Shown here in pieces: positions 23,673 to 33,975 of a stretch of DNA of 64,000 nt (position 1 is the stretch's first letter; each line of letters starts with the position of its first letter). Source of the stretch: Hemicordylus capensis (lineage: Eukaryota > Chordata > Lepidosauria > Squamata > Cordylidae); assembly GCF_027244095.1 (NCBI RefSeq), contig NC_069662.1, forward strand, positions 59,048,001 through 59,112,000, given 5' to 3'. The position numbers were made by a program, and so were the translations under genes. A model generated the notes under the pieces. The model worked only from the letters and a program-made list of their open reading frames with translations. It was not told where the DNA came from and did no database searches.

Positions 23673-25856
23673 TTACCATCTGTTGTCTAGCCTTCTTAAT
23701 GCCTCACAGAACTTAGCAACTTTAAATGTTACTTCCTCCTTCTGATCTGAGAGCAGATAGTTGACGTAAAATGCATCTGTATGCCCTGGGAAATCAGTCA
23801 GTAAGGAGGAAATATAACAAGTTTGTAAGTCCCTATAAAAAAGACAGCGGAGTAAGATATGGAAGATAGACTCCTGTTCTCCAGAGCCACAAGGACATAG
23901 TCTCTGTTCTTTTGGGATCCCTCTAAATTTACCTTCTAATTCAGCTGAAGGTAGCACATTAAATCTGGCCAATGTAAACATCCTGCAATATTTAGTGATA
24001 GTAATCTTACCCAGGTAATTCGCAGGTTTAGTATTATACATTTGTAAACCTAGGAAAACTTCTTTAGAGATTAAAGATCGATCAGTCTGCATTTCCATAT
24101 CATAGATCCGCTGCTTTAATATCAGTCTCGCGTGACAGAAACCCATTTCTAATAGACCATCCATGCTAAAGCCATATAAACTTATTTGGCGAGATATTGA
24201 CTGCTTCCAACTAGAATTAAATTTATCAATAAAAATTAAGTGAGCAAGGCCTGTAGAAAAGAAAGACAATCTCAACCAGAAGCTGAGAATGGAAAACCAC
24301 ATCCGGGCTTCCATCTTAGGCATGCCAGTTTCCATCCTCAATATTACATTGGGAACACATCTAGGGATCTGTAGAATAGATCTCAGAAAGTTTGTCTGAA
24401 CTATCTCTAGTGGAGTGCAGTTAGTATACGGGCCCAACTGTGACCCATAAAGCAACTGAGAGCAGGCTTTAGCTGTAAATAACTTAAGGGCAGCTGGTAC
24501 AAATTGAGCCCCATCTTGGTGGAAATATGATTGAATGGCCAATGCCAATTTACGTGCATTTTGGGTAACGTATTGCAGATGTGCTTGGCATTTCATAGAG
24601 GCCTGGAAAACAACCCCTAGATATTTAAAGATCTTAACCTGTTCTAGTTTATGTCCAGCCAAAGACCATTTCAAGGTCTTTGGATGTTTAGCAAAGGCCA
24701 TAATTTTGGTCTTGCTATAATTGATTTCCAGAGCGTATTCATGGCAAAAATTAGCCAGAGAGCAAAGCGCTCTACGGAGGCCGACAGGAGTCCGAGATAA
24801 AATTACTGCATCATCTGCATCAAGCAAAATATTAACCTGTCTACTGGCCAATTTAGGTGGATGGAAAGATGGATTAGTAATAATATCCATAATGGAGTTA
24901 ATAAAATAATTGAAAAGAGCTGGGGCAATTATACAGCCTTGCCTCACTGCTCGAAAGGTAGGAATTACTTTAGTGAGGATTCCAGCTGAGCTACATCGAA
25001 CCTTCAGACGTGAGTTCTTGTGAAGTTTATATATTAAAAGTAGCAGACGTCGATCAATAGAGGAGTTAAACAGTCTTTCCCATAATTTATCTCTGGATAT
25101 GGAGTCGAATGCTGATTTAAAATCCACAAAGGCAGCAAAAAGAGTGGAATGGGGTAGATTAGAATATTTCTCCGCTAGATGTTGTAAGACTAAAGCATGC
25201 TCAATAGTAGAGTGATTGGCCCTAAAGCCTGCCTGCTCATCAGCCAGCACCTGCTCTTTGTCCATCCAGTCCTGGAATTTGTTAAGTAGGTGAAATGCAT
25301 ACATTTTGCCAATAACATTAAGAAGGCTAATAGGGCGATAATTAGATGGTAAATGTCTTTGGCCTCTCTTGTATATAGGAATTACAATTGCCAATCCCCA
25401 TTCACTAGGGGGCGAGGTCGTCTGATCAATTGCTGTAAACAGAGAGGCTAATACCGGCAGCCACCAATCCATATTATTCTTGATGGCCTCTACCGGCAAA
25501 TTATCTGAGCCGGGGGCCTTACCAGTTTTAAACTGATTCACTATTGAAGCAATCTCTGTACATGTTACTGGGGTCCACTCAGGTAATAGGTTAGGGTCCA
25601 GTTCCTGTTCTATTTGTAAAAATGTTGTAGTTGCTCCCTCTCTAGCATATAGAGCACGGAAATATTCAGTCCATTCTCCAACAGGTATATAAAAAGATGG
25701 CGGGGAAGGTCTGAATTTAGAAGAGAATGATACCAAAGACCAAAACAAAGACACGTTTTTAGCCTGTGTGGCACAGATAAGACGCTGCCAATCTAGCCTT
25801 TTGGCCTCCCTTTTTTTTTTTTGCAAGTAAAATTTTATAAAATCTTTTTTTAACAA
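23673..25856 (-). CDS. LINE reverse transcriptase with C-terminal Cys/His motif
   Basis: An open frame of 727 codons. Residues 110-170 hold the RT entry motifs (GKAPGSDNLP, IPIYKRG, NYRPISLL). Motif A is FVDFKSAFDS near 243-252 and motif C is DADD at 346-349, supplying the catalytic aspartates. RAVRQGC near 302 is motif B, with Ala where copy 1 has Gly. The C-terminus has a CPCGSG...HILLRC zinc-knuckle-like motif as in jockey/I-type LINEs. The frame opens at TTG rather than ATG, because the true ORF enters from the adjacent frame across a run of 12 A (minus strand; 25,811-25,822). The enzyme would copy its RNA at a nicked target in the nucleus. Confidence 0.85.
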   Translation of the reverse strand: MLKKDFIKFYLQKKKREAKRLDWQRLICATQAKNVSLFWSLVSFSSKFRPSPPSFYIPVGEWTEYFRALYAREGATTTFLQIEQELDPNLLPEWTPVTCTEIASIVNQFKTGKAPGSDNLPVEAIKNNMDWWLPVLASLFTAIDQTTSPPSEWGLAIVIPIYKRGQRHLPSNYRPISLLNVIGKMYAFHLLNKFQDWMDKEQVLADEQAGFRANHSTIEHALVLQHLAEKYSNLPHSTLFAAFVDFKSAFDSISRDKLWERLFNSSIDRRLLLLIYKLHKNSRLKVRCSSAGILTKVIPTFRAVRQGCIIAPALFNYFINSIMDIITNPSFHPPKLASRQVNILLDADDAVILSRTPVGLRRALCSLANFCHEYALEINYSKTKIMAFAKHPKTLKWSLAGHKLEQVKIFKYLGVVFQASMKCQAHLQYVTQNARKLALAIQSYFHQDGAQFVPAALKLFTAKACSQLLYGSQLGPYTNCTPLEIVQTNFLRSILQIPRCVPNVILRMETGMPKMEARMWFSILSFWLRLSFFSTGLAHLIFIDKFNSSWKQSISRQISLYGFSMDGLLEMGFCHARLILKQRIYDMEMQTDRSLISKEVFLGLQMYNTKPANYLGKITITKYCRMFTLARFNVLPSAELEGKFRGIPKEQRLCPCGSGEQESIFHILLRCLFYRDLQTCYISSLLTDFPGHTDAFYVNYLLSDQKEEVTFKVAKFCEALRRLDNRW

Positions 25857-26097
25857 TCAGATCTTGAGAAGTGACCTGATTAGAGTTAGATCGATAAAGA
25901 TTGTAAGAGTTAATAAGATCCGTTTTTGCTGCACGGCATTCGTAATCAAACCACGGCTGGGAAAATCCAGCACGGGGCTTAGTGTTTTTAGAATTGTTAG
26001 CAGTTAAAATTGGGTAAAAAGAGCATACTAGATTATTATAATTTTCTATTAAAATATGACTATCTGTAGCATCTGTCATCTTAGCACGGTATTGCAT
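25759..26097 (-). CDS. LINE linker between endonuclease and RT
   Basis: A 112-codon frame with QYRAKMTDATDS and 'AGFSQPWFDYECRAAKTDLI', the segment that joins endonuclease to RT in this LINE family. It reads through to the A12 tract, where the RT frame takes over. On its other side copy 2 has one base fewer than copy 1 near 26,117 (TAACACTT against TAACCACTT), which separates it from the endonuclease frame. It is part of the same polyprotein by position, not a separate gene. Confidence 0.75.
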   Translation of the reverse strand: MQYRAKMTDATDSHILIENYNNLVCSFYPILTANNSKNTKPRAGFSQPWFDYECRAAKTDLINSYNLYRSNSNQVTSQDLIVKKRFYKILLAKKKKGGQKARLAASYLCHTG

Positions 26098-26111
26098 GCA
26101 AGCCTCAGTCT

Positions 26112-27026
26112 TTAAGTGTTAGTAACACGTTCATTTAACTGAGAGGTCCATTTAAGTCGTCTGGGCTGGGTTGCATTAAATAACCCTAAATCACCAGGAG
26201 GTTCCATAATATCTTGATCAATAGTTTTCAAATGGAGTGTAACTGGAAGATGGTCACTTTCTAAGTAGTCATCTATTTTGAATCTCACTACATAGGGAGT
26301 TAAAGCTCGAGATATTGCTATGTAGTCAATCAATGAGGGTCTGGTGCCTGACCAGTGGGAAAATTCTGCTGGGTAATCATCCTCAGTAGCACCGTTAAGG
26401 ATGAGCATGCCCAGCAGATCAAAAGTCAGCTTAAGTTTAAGTCCCTGGAAGTTGCAACCTAAATCCTTGGACAGACGTTGAAGTAGCGGGGCATTTATTA
26501 CAGTTTCAGGTGGGCACTGATTATATTTATCAAAGAGTTTCAGATCAATAGGTCCTATCCTGGCATTGAAATCCCCAGCAATGATTACAAAAGACCCAGG
26601 AGAAGCATCTTGACATTGCTTAATATAAGTCTTCATTTTAAACCAAGTACTCTTAATCCTTTCTAACTGGTATAAAGGAGGAATATACACATTTATTATT
26701 AATAAGCCAACTGTCTTAAATTTAAGTACGACTGCCATAGCAAGTTGATCTAGAGGAGGGAGTCTTGAAATTTCTGCTTTGATGGATGTTTTAATATAGA
26801 TAGCTAAATCTCCTTTTGGTCTACCTTTCTTAGCATTCTCCTTAACTGCCATCAAGGAAAAGGAAGTATAATTTTCCAAAGGCAGTTCTTGAGTTGCCCA
26901 AGTTTCCTGCAGCATTAAAATATGGAAACCATTAATATAAGAAAGAAAGTTTCCCAGACCCAACTTTGATCGTAGTCCAGCAGTATTCCAAGACAGTAAA
27001 CTCAGGCCTTCGTTAGATGTTTCAAG
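26112..27026 (-). CDS. LINE APE-type endonuclease domain
   Basis: The frame begins just after a TGA (27,027-27,029) with LSLLSWNTAGLRSK. It contains LQETWA (metal-binding Glu), IIAGDFNARIG, SLIDYIAIS and ESDHLPV, the conserved order of AP-like LINE endonucleases. No ATG precedes the first motif, so expression would need read-through or linkage to the upstream frame, which is in the same phase. The enzyme nicks target DNA to prime reverse transcription. It ends early through the 1-nt difference near 26,117. Confidence 0.85.
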   Translation of the reverse strand, partial: LETSNEGLSLLSWNTAGLRSKLGLGNFLSYINGFHILMLQETWATQELPLENYTSFSLMAVKENAKKGRPKGDLAIYIKTSIKAEISRLPPLDQLAMAVVLKFKTVGLLIINVYIPPLYQLERIKSTWFKMKTYIKQCQDASPGSFVIIAGDFNARIGPIDLKLFDKYNQCPPETVINAPLLQRLSKDLGCNFQGLKLKLTFDLLGMLILNGATEDDYPAEFSHWSGTRPSLIDYIAISRALTPYVVRFKIDDYLESDHLPVTLHLKTIDQDIMEPPGDLGLFNATQPRRLKWTSQLNERVTNT

Positions 27027-27677
27027 TCAATTGGCCTGAGCTAACGTTAAAAGGGTGCTAGATTGAACCCCAGTTGCCATTTCAGGTGCACTAAGTCCTC
27101 CATTGACCAGAAGTGAAGGGGGTCCCATCTCATTATGGAGCAAAAGAGAATGAGATGGGCTAATCTGAACATTATTTTCTACCTCTGCAATCTCTTCTGC
27201 CAATGACTTGGTAGGAACTACATCACAATGAGCAATTAATGTCTCAAATAGAGGTTTTGAGTCTACTTCGAAAACCATTGGAGTTCCTTCCTCCAGCCCA
27301 GCAGCATCCTTTTGTTTGTGCTTTTCTAGCAAAGATGAATGTGCCGGCAAGTCAGCAGCTGAATCATCAATCCAAGAGACCCATGGGAGTGAGGTGTTTG
27401 ACAAGTGTAGGCTAATACAGTGAGGAGGCTTCTGGTCCACGTTCTCATCCAGCTGTAAATCTAACATGCATGTACTGTTGTATTGGCCTGGAGCAAGATC
27501 TTTCTTTGTTAGGTCTGCATCCATATTTCTCTCGTTCTCAGTGCTGAGGTTATCAGCTTTGTCAGCTGCTTGAGATTTTATTTTGGAGGGAGCTGTCAAA
27601 TCTACCCTTGAAGAGGGGAACTGTGTACAGTCGTTAGTATTCATTGGACTTGGTCGGGTCCTTTTGGTGTCTATCAT
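27027..27677 (-). CDS. LINE N-terminal ORF, unknown fold
   Basis: A 216-codon, ATG-initiated, hydrophilic, Ser/Asp/Glu-rich frame at the 5' end of the LINE. It ends in TGA, immediately and in phase before the endonuclease. I see no CCHC or RRM signature. It could be a separate ORF1 or the N-terminal extension of a single ORF with a stop in this copy. Confidence 0.6.
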   Translation of the reverse strand: MIDTKRTRPSPMNTNDCTQFPSSRVDLTAPSKIKSQAADKADNLSTENERNMDADLTKKDLAPGQYNSTCMLDLQLDENVDQKPPHCISLHLSNTSLPWVSWIDDSAADLPAHSSLLEKHKQKDAAGLEEGTPMVFEVDSKPLFETLIAHCDVVPTKSLAEEIAEVENNVQISPSHSLLLHNEMGPPSLLVNGGLSAPEMATGVQSSTLLTLAQAN

Positions 27678-27844
27678 ACGTTGGCTCCTGGAGGAACTTT
27701 TTCAAAACAGCCCGCCCCCCCCCCCCCCATCAGCTCAAAATCAATTGTGTTTTTTTGGCCCCTTTCAACCCCCTCCAAATTATTTTTTTGCCCCTTCCTG
27801 GCCTTACTATTAAAGTCTCCCTCTATCCTCCCAGATAAGAAATA

Positions 27845-30601
27845 ATGTCTGAGCGCCGTGTGGCGGGCAGGGCTTGCTCTAGGTTGCCACCAGGCAGAGG
27901 ACATGGGAGAGGCCAGGAGCAGGGTGCGCCTGCGGAAACTCAGAGACGGAGAGGACGCGGGGAGCCTGAGGAGACCCCGGTCATCCCCATTGGAGAATTC
28001 TTTGCCACAGCTCCGAGTTTGGTGCGCAGGATTCGTTTTCCCCCGCCTACTGCCGGCAATCGCGGCACGGGCATGCTCACTCGGACTAGGGCTGTGGCGG
28101 GTCCCTCCTCGGCGGCACCAGGTGCTGCTGAGGTACCGCCAGTCATTGTGGTGGAGGAGACTGTGGAGGTGGAAGAGCAGGTAGAGGGCGGTGAGGATAT
28201 AGCCAGGTTCTCCCTCCCTCTGGGGCCCCTTCCCCCTATCCGTTCGCCGCTCAGTGGGGCCCCCCCTCATGAAGCCCAACACTCTGGTGGGGAGCGGTCT
28301 GGCGAGGTGGTGGAGGAGAGGCCTGCCTCTCCAATGCCAGTTGAGCCGGGCCCTTCCTCTGGTGTGGAGGGTGGAAGGGGCGGGTTGGGTGGCAGCAGTG
28401 GGCAGGCAGCGGCGGCCGCTCCCCCCAGGACTGCAACCACCCAGAGAAAAACGGCCTAGGACGGCGCCCAGGGTGCAGGAGGCCAAGGGCAGTGGTGTAT
28501 GGGTGCATTTTGAGGTCCCTCAAGATGCCCCATTCCACGCCCGCTGTGTCCACTGCAGGATGCTTTTCAACCGTGGAATGGACCCTGCGCACCTGAGTAC
28601 GACGCCTATGTGGAGACACATAGAGCGTCACCACCCAGGTCTCAGGGGACAGGCTGGCAGTGCTAGTGCGCCTTCTGCATCTGCCACTAGGGCGGGCAGC
28701 GGCAGTGTGCCAACCAGCAGGCAGGCTACACTGCCAGTCCAGCGGTGGACGCAGTTGTCGGGCAGCCAGCGTATTGTTCGCGTGGACCATCATCACCTCA
28801 CCCACCTCATAGGGGAGATGATTTCCACCGATGACCAGCCATTTCAGGTGGTCGAGAACAACGGGTCCGCCGGTTTCTCCAATACCTGGTGGCCGAATAC
28901 GTCATCCTCTCAAGGACCACGTTCAGCCGGAACGTGGTCCCCTCCCTGTACCGCCAGTGCAGGGAGCTCGTGTCGGCCGAGCTGCGTGCAGCTCCGGCTG
29001 GGACAAGCATGCATTTCACGACTGACCTCTGGACCAGTGTCAGTGGGATGCACGCTGCTTTCCTGGCCCTCACTGCCCACTGGTGGGGACCGGAGAGTGA
29101 GGGGACCTCCTCGGGCGATGCTTCCGGGTCCGACGCAGCTCCCGCTGCACTACGGCACAGGAGGGCCATCCTGCACGTGGAGACGATGGACACGAGGCAC
29201 ACCGGGGAGGAGGTGGCGGCCGTACTCGACCGCCAGATAGAGGAGTGGATTGGTGGGTGTCCACACTTCTCCCGCGGCTTCATTGTCACCGACAATGGAG
29301 CCAACGTTACCGCCGCTGTTGAGACGTTCATGGACTGTGTGAACATACGGTGTATGGCACAGATGTTCCATCTGACCGTCAGGGACGCCCTCGGCTTTAA
29401 GGAGCTGAAGGCGTCCCAGGAGAGGGTGGGCCGCCCTGTCCCAGTTGCTGTTGCTGCCACGGCCACGCTTGTGGATAAGTCCCGCAAGCTGGCCACCCAC
29501 TTCCACTTCAGCGAGAAGTCCAGGAGACTGCTTCTCCACAAGCAGGATGACCTTGGGCTTCCTCACCATCTCATCCCTTCGGATGTTGAGACGCGGTGGA
29601 ACTCCATCTTCCTCCTGTTCCAGCGCCTGTTGGAGCAGGAGAGAGCCCTTATCGCCCTGGCGAGGGACGAGTCCTTGGATGTCTGTGACCTCTCGAACGC
29701 AGAGTGGAAGCAGATGTCCGAGGCGGTGTCGGCACTCCAGCCCTTCCAATTTGCCACGAAGGGCTTGTGTGCTGACACCACTCCCTTGAGCCAGGCGCTG
29801 CCCACAGCTATGGGTCTGGAGAAGCTGATGGGTGAACTCCAGATTTCTCTGACCACGCCAGAGGGTCGTGCTCTGGCTGGGAGGCTGAAGTCTGGGGTTG
29901 ACAGGTGGCTCATTGGGGTGCTGGGAGAGAGGGAGGAGTATGTCCTCGCTTGTCTCTGTCACCCAGCCCTCAAGGGCAATGCTGTGAGTGCCAACAAATT
30001 GCCCAGGTGGAGAGGCATCCTAGTAGAGAAGGTTAGGGAATAGGAGGACGCTAGGGCCCGCAGAGACCAGGATGTTGGTAGTGGTGTGGGGGCAGCCACC
30101 CAACCCGCACCCAGCAGCAGCATGGGCGGCCAGCCAGCGTCAGCTTCCCCTTCCCCTTCCCAGTCCAGCAGCACGGCATCCCAGGCGGCGCCATCGCAGC
30201 AGCCAGTTGCTACCGACTCCAGATGCGCCCAGTGGTTTCAGCGGTTCTGCTATGGCGCCATGCCTGGTATGCGGGAGGCTCGACCTGCCAGGTCCCCCTC
30301 CAGTGCTGAGCAATGCGTTGTGCAGTACTTGGAGGAGCCTGTGGAGGAAGACAGGGTGGACTGCGCACAGTTCTGGGCGAGCTGCCACCAAGTCTGGCCG
30401 GACCTGGCGGTGGTGGCTGTGCGCCTCCTCTCCTGCCCCACAACCAGTTTCCAGAGCGAGCGGGTGTTTTCACGTGCCGGGGACGTGGTGACACCCTCTC
30501 GCTCCCGCTTGGACCCTGGTCTGGTGGAGCAGCTGGTCTTCCTTAAGGTGAACCTCCCCCTCTTGGGCTACCCCAAGCTGGAGTTTGAGCCGGGCGAGTG
30601 A
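27845..30601 (+). pseudogene. hAT transposase (BED finger, DDE core, hATC), broken
   Basis: The ATG at 27,845 follows a pyrimidine-rich CAG, possibly a splice acceptor. The N-terminus is Arg/Gly/Pro-rich. A BED-type zinc finger (CVHC...HIERHH) lies at about 28,540-28,650. The RNase-H-like core carries TTDLWTS and VTDNGANV, with CMAQMFHL after it. The C-terminal dimerisation region has SERVFSRAGDVV and QLVFLKVNLPLL. The frame shifts near 28,440 and 28,850 and meets a TAG at 30,041, so about three breaks disable it. It would have cut and pasted the hAT element. The GC content is higher than in the surrounding DNA. Confidence 0.85.
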
Positions 30602-30993
30602 TTACCGTGGGTTGCCCTATGGTTGGTCACCTGCCTGGCTCGACCTCTGTGCTTATCCCTCCCCTCCCCACATCCACCTCTAGCTGAGCTGACGTGCCAG
30701 ATGCTGAGCTGTGCCAGCCAGTCGCAGCGTGTAGTGTGCCCACACAGAGATGCATTGGTAGTAGTAGTTGTAGTGCTGCGACTGTCCAGACGTTTACAAT
30801 GCCCACGCCCACCTAAAAAGAAACCCAATGCTGACCAGCACAGGCCCTTATCTCTCCACCTGTCAGCATTTGGGGACCTGTCGTGGGTACGGCACACACC
30901 CCAAAAGTAGCACAGCCCAAATTGTACTAGATTCAGTGGCAGCAGCGGGTATGCGTTCTAATGCAGTGTAAATATTGTAAATACTTGTATGTA

Positions 30994-30999
30994 AATAAA
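30994..30999 (+). terminator. Polyadenylation signal of the hAT transposase
   Basis: AATAAA about 390 bp after the transposase stop, in an AT-rich stretch, on the same strand. Confidence 0.5.
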
Positions 31000-31030
31000 C
31001 ATGTAAATAATTTTTTCTTTAAAACCCCAT

Positions 31031-31359
31031 GTTAAAACCAACCCTCAAAATTATGCAGAAGGAAAAAAAAGAGGTAACAAAGGGAGAACAAAATGATTGA
31101 TGAATGCTAAATGAATTAATTTTATTGAAAATGTTACCAGAAATCATGTGTGGGGGGGGCTTGGTTTACATGGAGAAAATAATTTGATGATTTTTTATAA
31201 TGAAACGAATGAATTATTATCATCTTATGTTCATCTTGATTGTGGTCATTGTTGATGTTGGCTAATGACAAAAAACAAACAACCATCAGAATAGCAATGA
31301 ACTGGCTGCCAACACAACATATTGATTGATAACTATGTATGCAGGGGGGAATTGGGTGT

Positions 31360-31391
<32 letters not shown>

Positions 31392-31643
31392 GGTGCAGGC
31401 TCAGTCTGTCTCTTCCTGTTGTGTGTCTCAGTGTCTGTCTGTGTGAATGGATGCCTAGCACTGTCTCTGCAAGAGGACCAATGGCTATTGTTGAGGCTTA
31501 TGACACATCCTCTTTCATGACACCTCCAGGGCTCAGCTGCTCTTTGTGGGTGAGTTAGGCGAGGCGGGAGGAGGCGAGGTGGAGAGGAGTTGGAGAGATA
31601 GCAAGGAAAGAGAGTGTAGAGAGTCCGTTTCTGTTTCTGTCAA

Positions 31644-31693
<50 letters not shown>

Positions 31694-32559
31694 TTATCCA
31701 TCTATTTATTCATCCATTCATTTATTTATCAATTTATTTATTTATTCAGTGTTAGTGTTAGTGTTTGTTATTTTGTTGTTTGTTTGTTTGTTTGTTTGTT
31801 GTGGTTTTGGGAGGGGTCTAGCGGGGGAGGGAGGGACAGTCAGCTTTTAGCAAAAGGAGGGATAGTTAGTCAGGGGGGAATAGTTAGACAGGGAGGGAAA
31901 TGGGGGAGAAGATGAGGAAAGACTTCTTCGCAAAGTAAGTAGGATTCCATAACAGCTTTGCCTTGCTCCCTCTCTTCCTGGCCAGGTCTGACTAGAGTCC
32001 CCCGCCCACCTGCCTGCCCGATCAGGAAGGGCACCAGCTGTGAACAGGCCTATTGTGACGTGCTTGGCGGATGTCCCAATTGTAGAGGGGAATTTGAATC
32101 CACCTTCCTCATTTAGCAGAGTAATCCAGTTGGATGAGCTCAGAGTAGAGGCCTGGAGAAAGTGTTTTTAAGTGTTTTTTAAAATGTTTTTTAAAAAGAA
32201 ACTGTTCTGAAACAGATTGTTCTAAAGAAGTTACAAACTTAGATTAAAAGCCTGCAACTTGTACTTCCTTCATGGGGAGGGAAGGAAGGAAGGAAGGAGC
32301 GGAGCAGACAAAGAAGAAGGGAGTGCCCCAAGCTGTGCTTCGGAACATGTTCATGACCATCTAACTAGCCTGAGACAAGTTTCCCCCGTAGCAGAGGCCT
32401 GTACAGAGCAAGCCAGGCTGCACATGGGACTCCCAAGCTGTTTGGTGTTGCTTGTCATGCACTGAAATCACGCTTGATTGTGGAAGAGGGGAGTGGACTT
32501 CAATGTTCTAATCAAAGAGCTGCATCTGAGCTGGCACAATACAAGCCTGAGTTGCTATT
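31031..32559. other. Microsatellite-rich stretch, no gene
   Basis: Contains (GT)n at about 31,346-31,392 and (ATCT)n at about 31,646-31,693. A degenerate (ATTT)n tract follows to 31,745, then (TTTG)n at about 31,770-31,800 and GGAA repeats near 32,280. The hAT right end probably lies in or before this stretch but cannot be placed. Confidence 0.6.
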
Positions 32560-33365
32560 CTCTAATAATGAGCCAGCCCTATTGGTATCCTAGGTATATT
32601 TGGGGGTACTTAAGTTTTGCCCATATATGGCAAAGCTTTTCTTGAAGATAGGCAGGGGTCAGCTTTTCCTTACGAGAACCTTTCCTAAAGTAGCAGTTGA
32701 TTTCGTTTCTCATTCCACGCTCTGGCTGCTTGTTTCGAAGCCATAGATGCTCCTTTCTAGTTTGCACAAAGCCCCTTCTTTCTAGGTAGCTCATAGCCTG
32801 GTGGCTGTTGCATGTAGATGTCTTCCTCGATTTCCCCATGAGGGAAGGCAGTCTTTACATCCATGTGTTCAACTTGCATCTTTCTGGCCGCTGCCACGCT
32901 GAGCAGTGTCCTAATTGAAGTGTCTGTCACAAGTGGTGCAAAGGTCTCATTGTAGGCCTCAGCATAGTTCTGGGAGTATCCCTTGGCTACTTGCCTCGCC
33001 TTGTAGCGCTCTGCCTCCCCTTCTGCATCCTGCTTGACTTTCAAGACCCACTTGCATCCCGCAGTCTTTCTTCCTGCGGGGATTGACACAAGTCTTCAAG
33101 TCTCATTTTTGTGCAGGGTGTCAATTTCTTCGAATGCTGCATTTCCTCACCTTTTGTCAGCTGGCATCTTTTCTTTCTCTGGCCATGTGGTGGGTTCTTG
33201 TAGCTCTCCTCCTTTGGTCCCGAGTGAGAACCTTTTGGGTGGAGCCCCTTTGTTGGGGCTCTGGCAGTGTCTCAGTTCGGGCTCAGGCTGTGCAGCCCCT
33301 TCTGAATCTGTATCCCCTTCTGAACCCCCATGCTGCTATTTAGAAGACTTGGCTGCTATCTCCTC
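32560..33365 (-). mobile_element. Copia (Ty1-like) LTR-retrotransposon pol fossil
   Basis: The minus strand encodes the start of a Copia reverse transcriptase, with KWVLKVKQDAEGEAERYKAR, VAKGYSQ, ETFAPLV, MDVKTAFPHG and MQQPPGYE. It is preceded by integrase-RT linker-like sequence. No LTR is attached. It is a truncated, degraded fossil with several breaks. The 40,577 and 45,829 type solo LTRs have Copia-like termini and 5-bp duplications and could be the same lineage. Confidence 0.8.
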
Positions 33366-33373
33366 TTAAAGTA

Positions 33374-33627
33374 AAGCTGTGCCATCGAGTCAGTGTAGAC
33401 TCCTGGCAACCACAGAGCCCTGCGGTTTTCTTTGGTAGAATACAGGAGGGGTTTACCATTGCCATCTCCCACACAGTGTGAGATTATGCCTTTCAGCATC
33501 TTCCTATATCGCTGCTGCCCAGTATAGGTGCTTCCCTAGTCTGGGAAATATACCAGCAGGGATTCAACCCAACAACCTCTTGCTCCCTAGGCATGTTAGT
33601 TCCCCACTGGACCATTAGGTTACTCCC
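33374..33627 (-). repeat. tRNA-derived SINE (GTCGAG type)
   Basis: An antisense full-length copy. The tail 'gtgccatcgagtcagtgtag' is at the left and the tRNA-like head is at the right, ending 'ggaccattaggttactcc'. The B box lies inside, in the inverse of 'gggattcaacccaacaacc'. Confidence 0.85.
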
Positions 33628-33830
33628 TACTTGATTCTTTTCCGGGCTCAATTAGCTCCCTCAGCTCCATCACCCTTGCATTGCAGTCTGGCTCACAGCA
33701 CTCTCAAGTCCAGGTGGAGCAGAGCTAGCAGGAGATGTAGCGAGAGAAGGAGGAGCAGACCAGAACACGCTCAGAAGAACAGCATCCCTCCTCCCACTGA
33801 TGCACCCCCCTCCCTCCCTTTAATCTAGAT

Positions 33831-33967
33831 CCGTGGTTCCCAGCCTGGGTTCTTCCCGATGTTGCTGAACTACAACTCCCATCATTCCCGCCTACAATTT
33901 ATTATGGCTGGGGATGCTGGGAGTTTAGTTCAACAACATCTGGAGGAACCCAGCTTGGGAACCACTG
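33831..33967. mobile_element. 137-bp fold-back hAT MITE
   Basis: Terminal inverted repeats CCGTGGTTCCCAGCCTGGGT and the inverse of ACCCAGCTTGGGAACCACTG enclose 'aactacaactcccatcat'. Flanking 8-mers ATCTAGAT and ACCTAGTT match at six of eight positions. Confidence 0.75.
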
Positions 33968-33975
33968 ACCTAGTT

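Larger units (their letters stand above)
23535..27695 (-). mobile_element. Near full-length I/jockey-superfamily LINE, copy 2
   Basis: A 4.16-kb insertion in the hAT element, bounded by a perfect 9-bp target duplication ACTTTTTCA (23,526-23,534 and 27,696-27,704). In sense order (right to left) it carries an N-terminal ORF, an APE-type endonuclease, a linker, RT and a Cys/His end. The 3' end is a short GACT repeat. The retained RT frame of 727 codons and its high similarity to copy 1 suggest a recent insertion. Vingi or a related clade is my best guess. Confidence 0.9.
19931..31030 (+). mobile_element. Large hAT transposon, host of LINE copy 2
   Basis: The 5' end TAGAGATGTGCGGTTCGG, followed by dense GGTTCGGATC/GAACCGGTTC palindromic motifs (19,940-20,095), is the terminus I recall for reptile hAT families. 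A long GC- and pyrimidine-rich leader with tandem repeats follows. Next comes LINE copy 2 (23,535-27,695), then a broken hAT transposase (27,845-30,601) and a polyadenylation signal AATAAA at 30,994. No matching right terminal repeat was found, so the right limit is a minimum, and the 3' end may be lost. Without the LINE it spans about 7 kb. Confidence 0.65.

Noticed and set aside
28807-29962. Minus-strand frames of 244-270 codons opposite the hAT transposase
   Set aside because: Antisense shadows of a GC-rich coding region. The plus strand carries the recognisable BED, DDE and hATC motifs.
31322-31755. Short frames over GT and ATCT microsatellites
   Set aside because: Translated microsatellites.
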